Position numbers and translations under genes: made by a program. From contig PXCX01000209.1 in assembly GCA_003565195.1 (NCBI GenBank), positions 1-5,475 of the forward strand: 5,475 bases of DNA, read 5' to 3'. Shown here in pieces: positions 4,824 to 5,475 of this stretch. Position 1 is the first letter of the stretch. Each line of letters starts with the position of its first letter. The notes under the pieces were generated by a model. It had not been told where the DNA came from and ran no database searches. It worked only from the letters and a program-made list of their open reading frames with translations. Source of the stretch: PVC group bacterium. Lineage in GTDB: Bacteria; Verrucomicrobiota; Kiritimatiellia; CAIKKV01; PXCX01.

Positions 4824-5475
4824 TTAGTATTGATTTGAATCCTTCGCCCTTCGATGCCATACCCAGCTGGAAGGGCTGGCGGTATGAAAATCATTGATCC
4901 GCGCATCCACCGGCGGCTCAACAAATCCATCCAGCAACGGATCCGCATGATCGCGCATCCATGTATCGAGCGCTTCCCGCATCTGCTGTAGCGGCTGCGC
5001 ATAACGCGGATCGTCCACAAGATTGCGATGCTCGATGGGATCAAGCACGACGTCGAACAAGCATTCCTCCGCCATCGGTAAATCGGCCCACCCATGCTCC
5101 ACCCACAAGGTTTTGCTCGGACTGTCATCGCAGTTGGACATGACCCGGCGTGTGCGGTGATCGAACCGGCGAATATACTTGTAACGTTCGGTGCGAACAC
5201 AGCGTTCCGGTTGATAGGCGGCATGATAATTTATCTGACCGAAGATCGCGTCACGTACCTTGTCCTTTTCTCCGCGAATCAACGGCGTCAACGATACACC
5301 CTGGCAACCGTCAGGCGGATCAATACCCACAATTTCGCAAATGGTCCGCGGGAAATCGACGTGGCTTACCAAACCGTCGATAACTCTGCCGCCTTCACAG
5401 CCACCCGGTCCGCGCCAGATCGAAAGCACACCCAGCCCGTCATCGGTTAAATTGCATTTACGTTCCGGAAACGCC
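4824..5475 (-). CDS. Sulfatase (alkaline-phosphatase superfamily), C-terminal 216 residues
   Basis: The frame is open from the right edge to a TAA at 4826-4824, leaving 216 residues of a protein whose N-terminal part lies outside the window. It reads through the edge as AFPERKCNLTDDGLGVLSIWRGPGG, so the GTG at 5429 is internal and not a start. Typical of the C-terminal half of type I sulfatases are GGRVIDGLVSHVDFPRTICEIVGI (28-51), the QGVSLTPLIRGE segment (58-69), CVRTERYKYIRRFD (92-105), NCDDSPSK (114-121) and CLFDVVLDPIEHRNLVDDP (138-156), a form of the ELYDL.DP.E..NL hallmark. These enzymes hydrolyse sulfate esters or sulfamates, often on polysaccharides, and are usually exported. The C-x-P-S/A-R formylglycine motif and any signal peptide would lie beyond the edge and cannot be checked. 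It is codirectional with the ara genes, 169 bp upstream of them. The family is firm; the substrate is unknown. Confidence 0.9.
   Translation of the reverse strand, partial: AFPERKCNLTDDGLGVLSIWRGPGGCEGGRVIDGLVSHVDFPRTICEIVGIDPPDGCQGVSLTPLIRGEKDKVRDAIFGQINYHAAYQPERCVRTERYKYIRRFDHRTRRVMSNCDDSPSKTLWVEHGWADLPMAEECLFDVVLDPIEHRNLVDDPRYAQPLQQMREALDTWMRDHADPLLDGFVEPPVDARINDFHTASPSSWVWHRRAKDSNQY

Noticed and set aside
4703..5224. A 173-codon minus-strand frame running through the sulfatase and the heptamer repeat, ending in a QTADRRLQT-like repeat peptide.
   Set aside because: The sulfatase motifs are in a different frame over the same bases. The repeat reads open only because it lacks stops on the minus strand.
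5427..5429. GTG at 5429 as the start of the sulfatase gene.
   Set aside because: The frame continues open upstream to the right edge and encodes sulfatase-like sequence (PERKCNLTDDGLG), so the gene is truncated by the window and this GTG is internal.
1..5475. tRNA, rRNA, insertion sequence or phage attachment site.
   Set aside because: I saw no cloverleaf-like sequence, rRNA segment, transposase motif or flanking terminal inverted repeats, and coding sequence occupies most of the window.

Overview
The window looks like part of a bacterial carbohydrate-use locus. Every gene I can support lies on the minus strand, so it reads from right to left. The likely source is an environmental bacterium with moderate GC and strong AGGAG-type ribosome binding sites. 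A sulfatase beside sugar-kinase genes, a Gfo/Idh/MocA oxidoreductase and a free-standing pyruvate-kinase C-terminal-like domain would suit the PVC group (Kiritimatiellota, Lentisphaerota, Planctomycetota) or a similar polysaccharide degrader. That placement is an inference from gene content, not a sequence match.

Layout in the direction of transcription. (1) 5475-4824: C-terminal part of a sulfatase whose N-terminus lies beyond the window. (2) 4823-4655: a spacer holding an 11-copy, 7-bp tandem repeat at 4736-4812. (3) 4654-385: four closely spaced genes that look like one operon. They are a stand-alone pyruvate kinase alpha/beta domain protein (4654-4052), L-ribulokinase araB (4025-2328), L-ribulose-5-phosphate 4-epimerase araD (2311-1610) and a Gfo/Idh/MocA-family oxidoreductase (1569-385). 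The gaps are 26, 16 and 40 bp. (4) 384-224: a spacer with a perfect 14-bp inverted repeat at 313-346, followed by a good sigma70-like promoter at 265-293. (5) 223-1: the first 74 codons of an unrecognised gene that runs off the left edge.

How the genes may work together. AraB phosphorylates L-ribulose and AraD converts L-ribulose-5-phosphate to D-xylulose-5-phosphate, which enters the pentose phosphate pathway. No L-arabinose isomerase (araA), AraC/AraR-type regulator or transporter is visible. Either they lie outside the window or the L-ribulose arises another way, and the oxidoreductase is a candidate for an upstream redox step. The neighbouring sulfatase raises the possibility that the substrate is a sulfated pentose-containing polysaccharide.

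The core enzymes are ordinary. The less ordinary signals are the heptamer repeat, a second short repeat with the same 7-bp period at 1592-1607, the stand-alone PK-C domain leading the ara genes, and an oxidoreductase that seems to lack the usual active-site aspartate.
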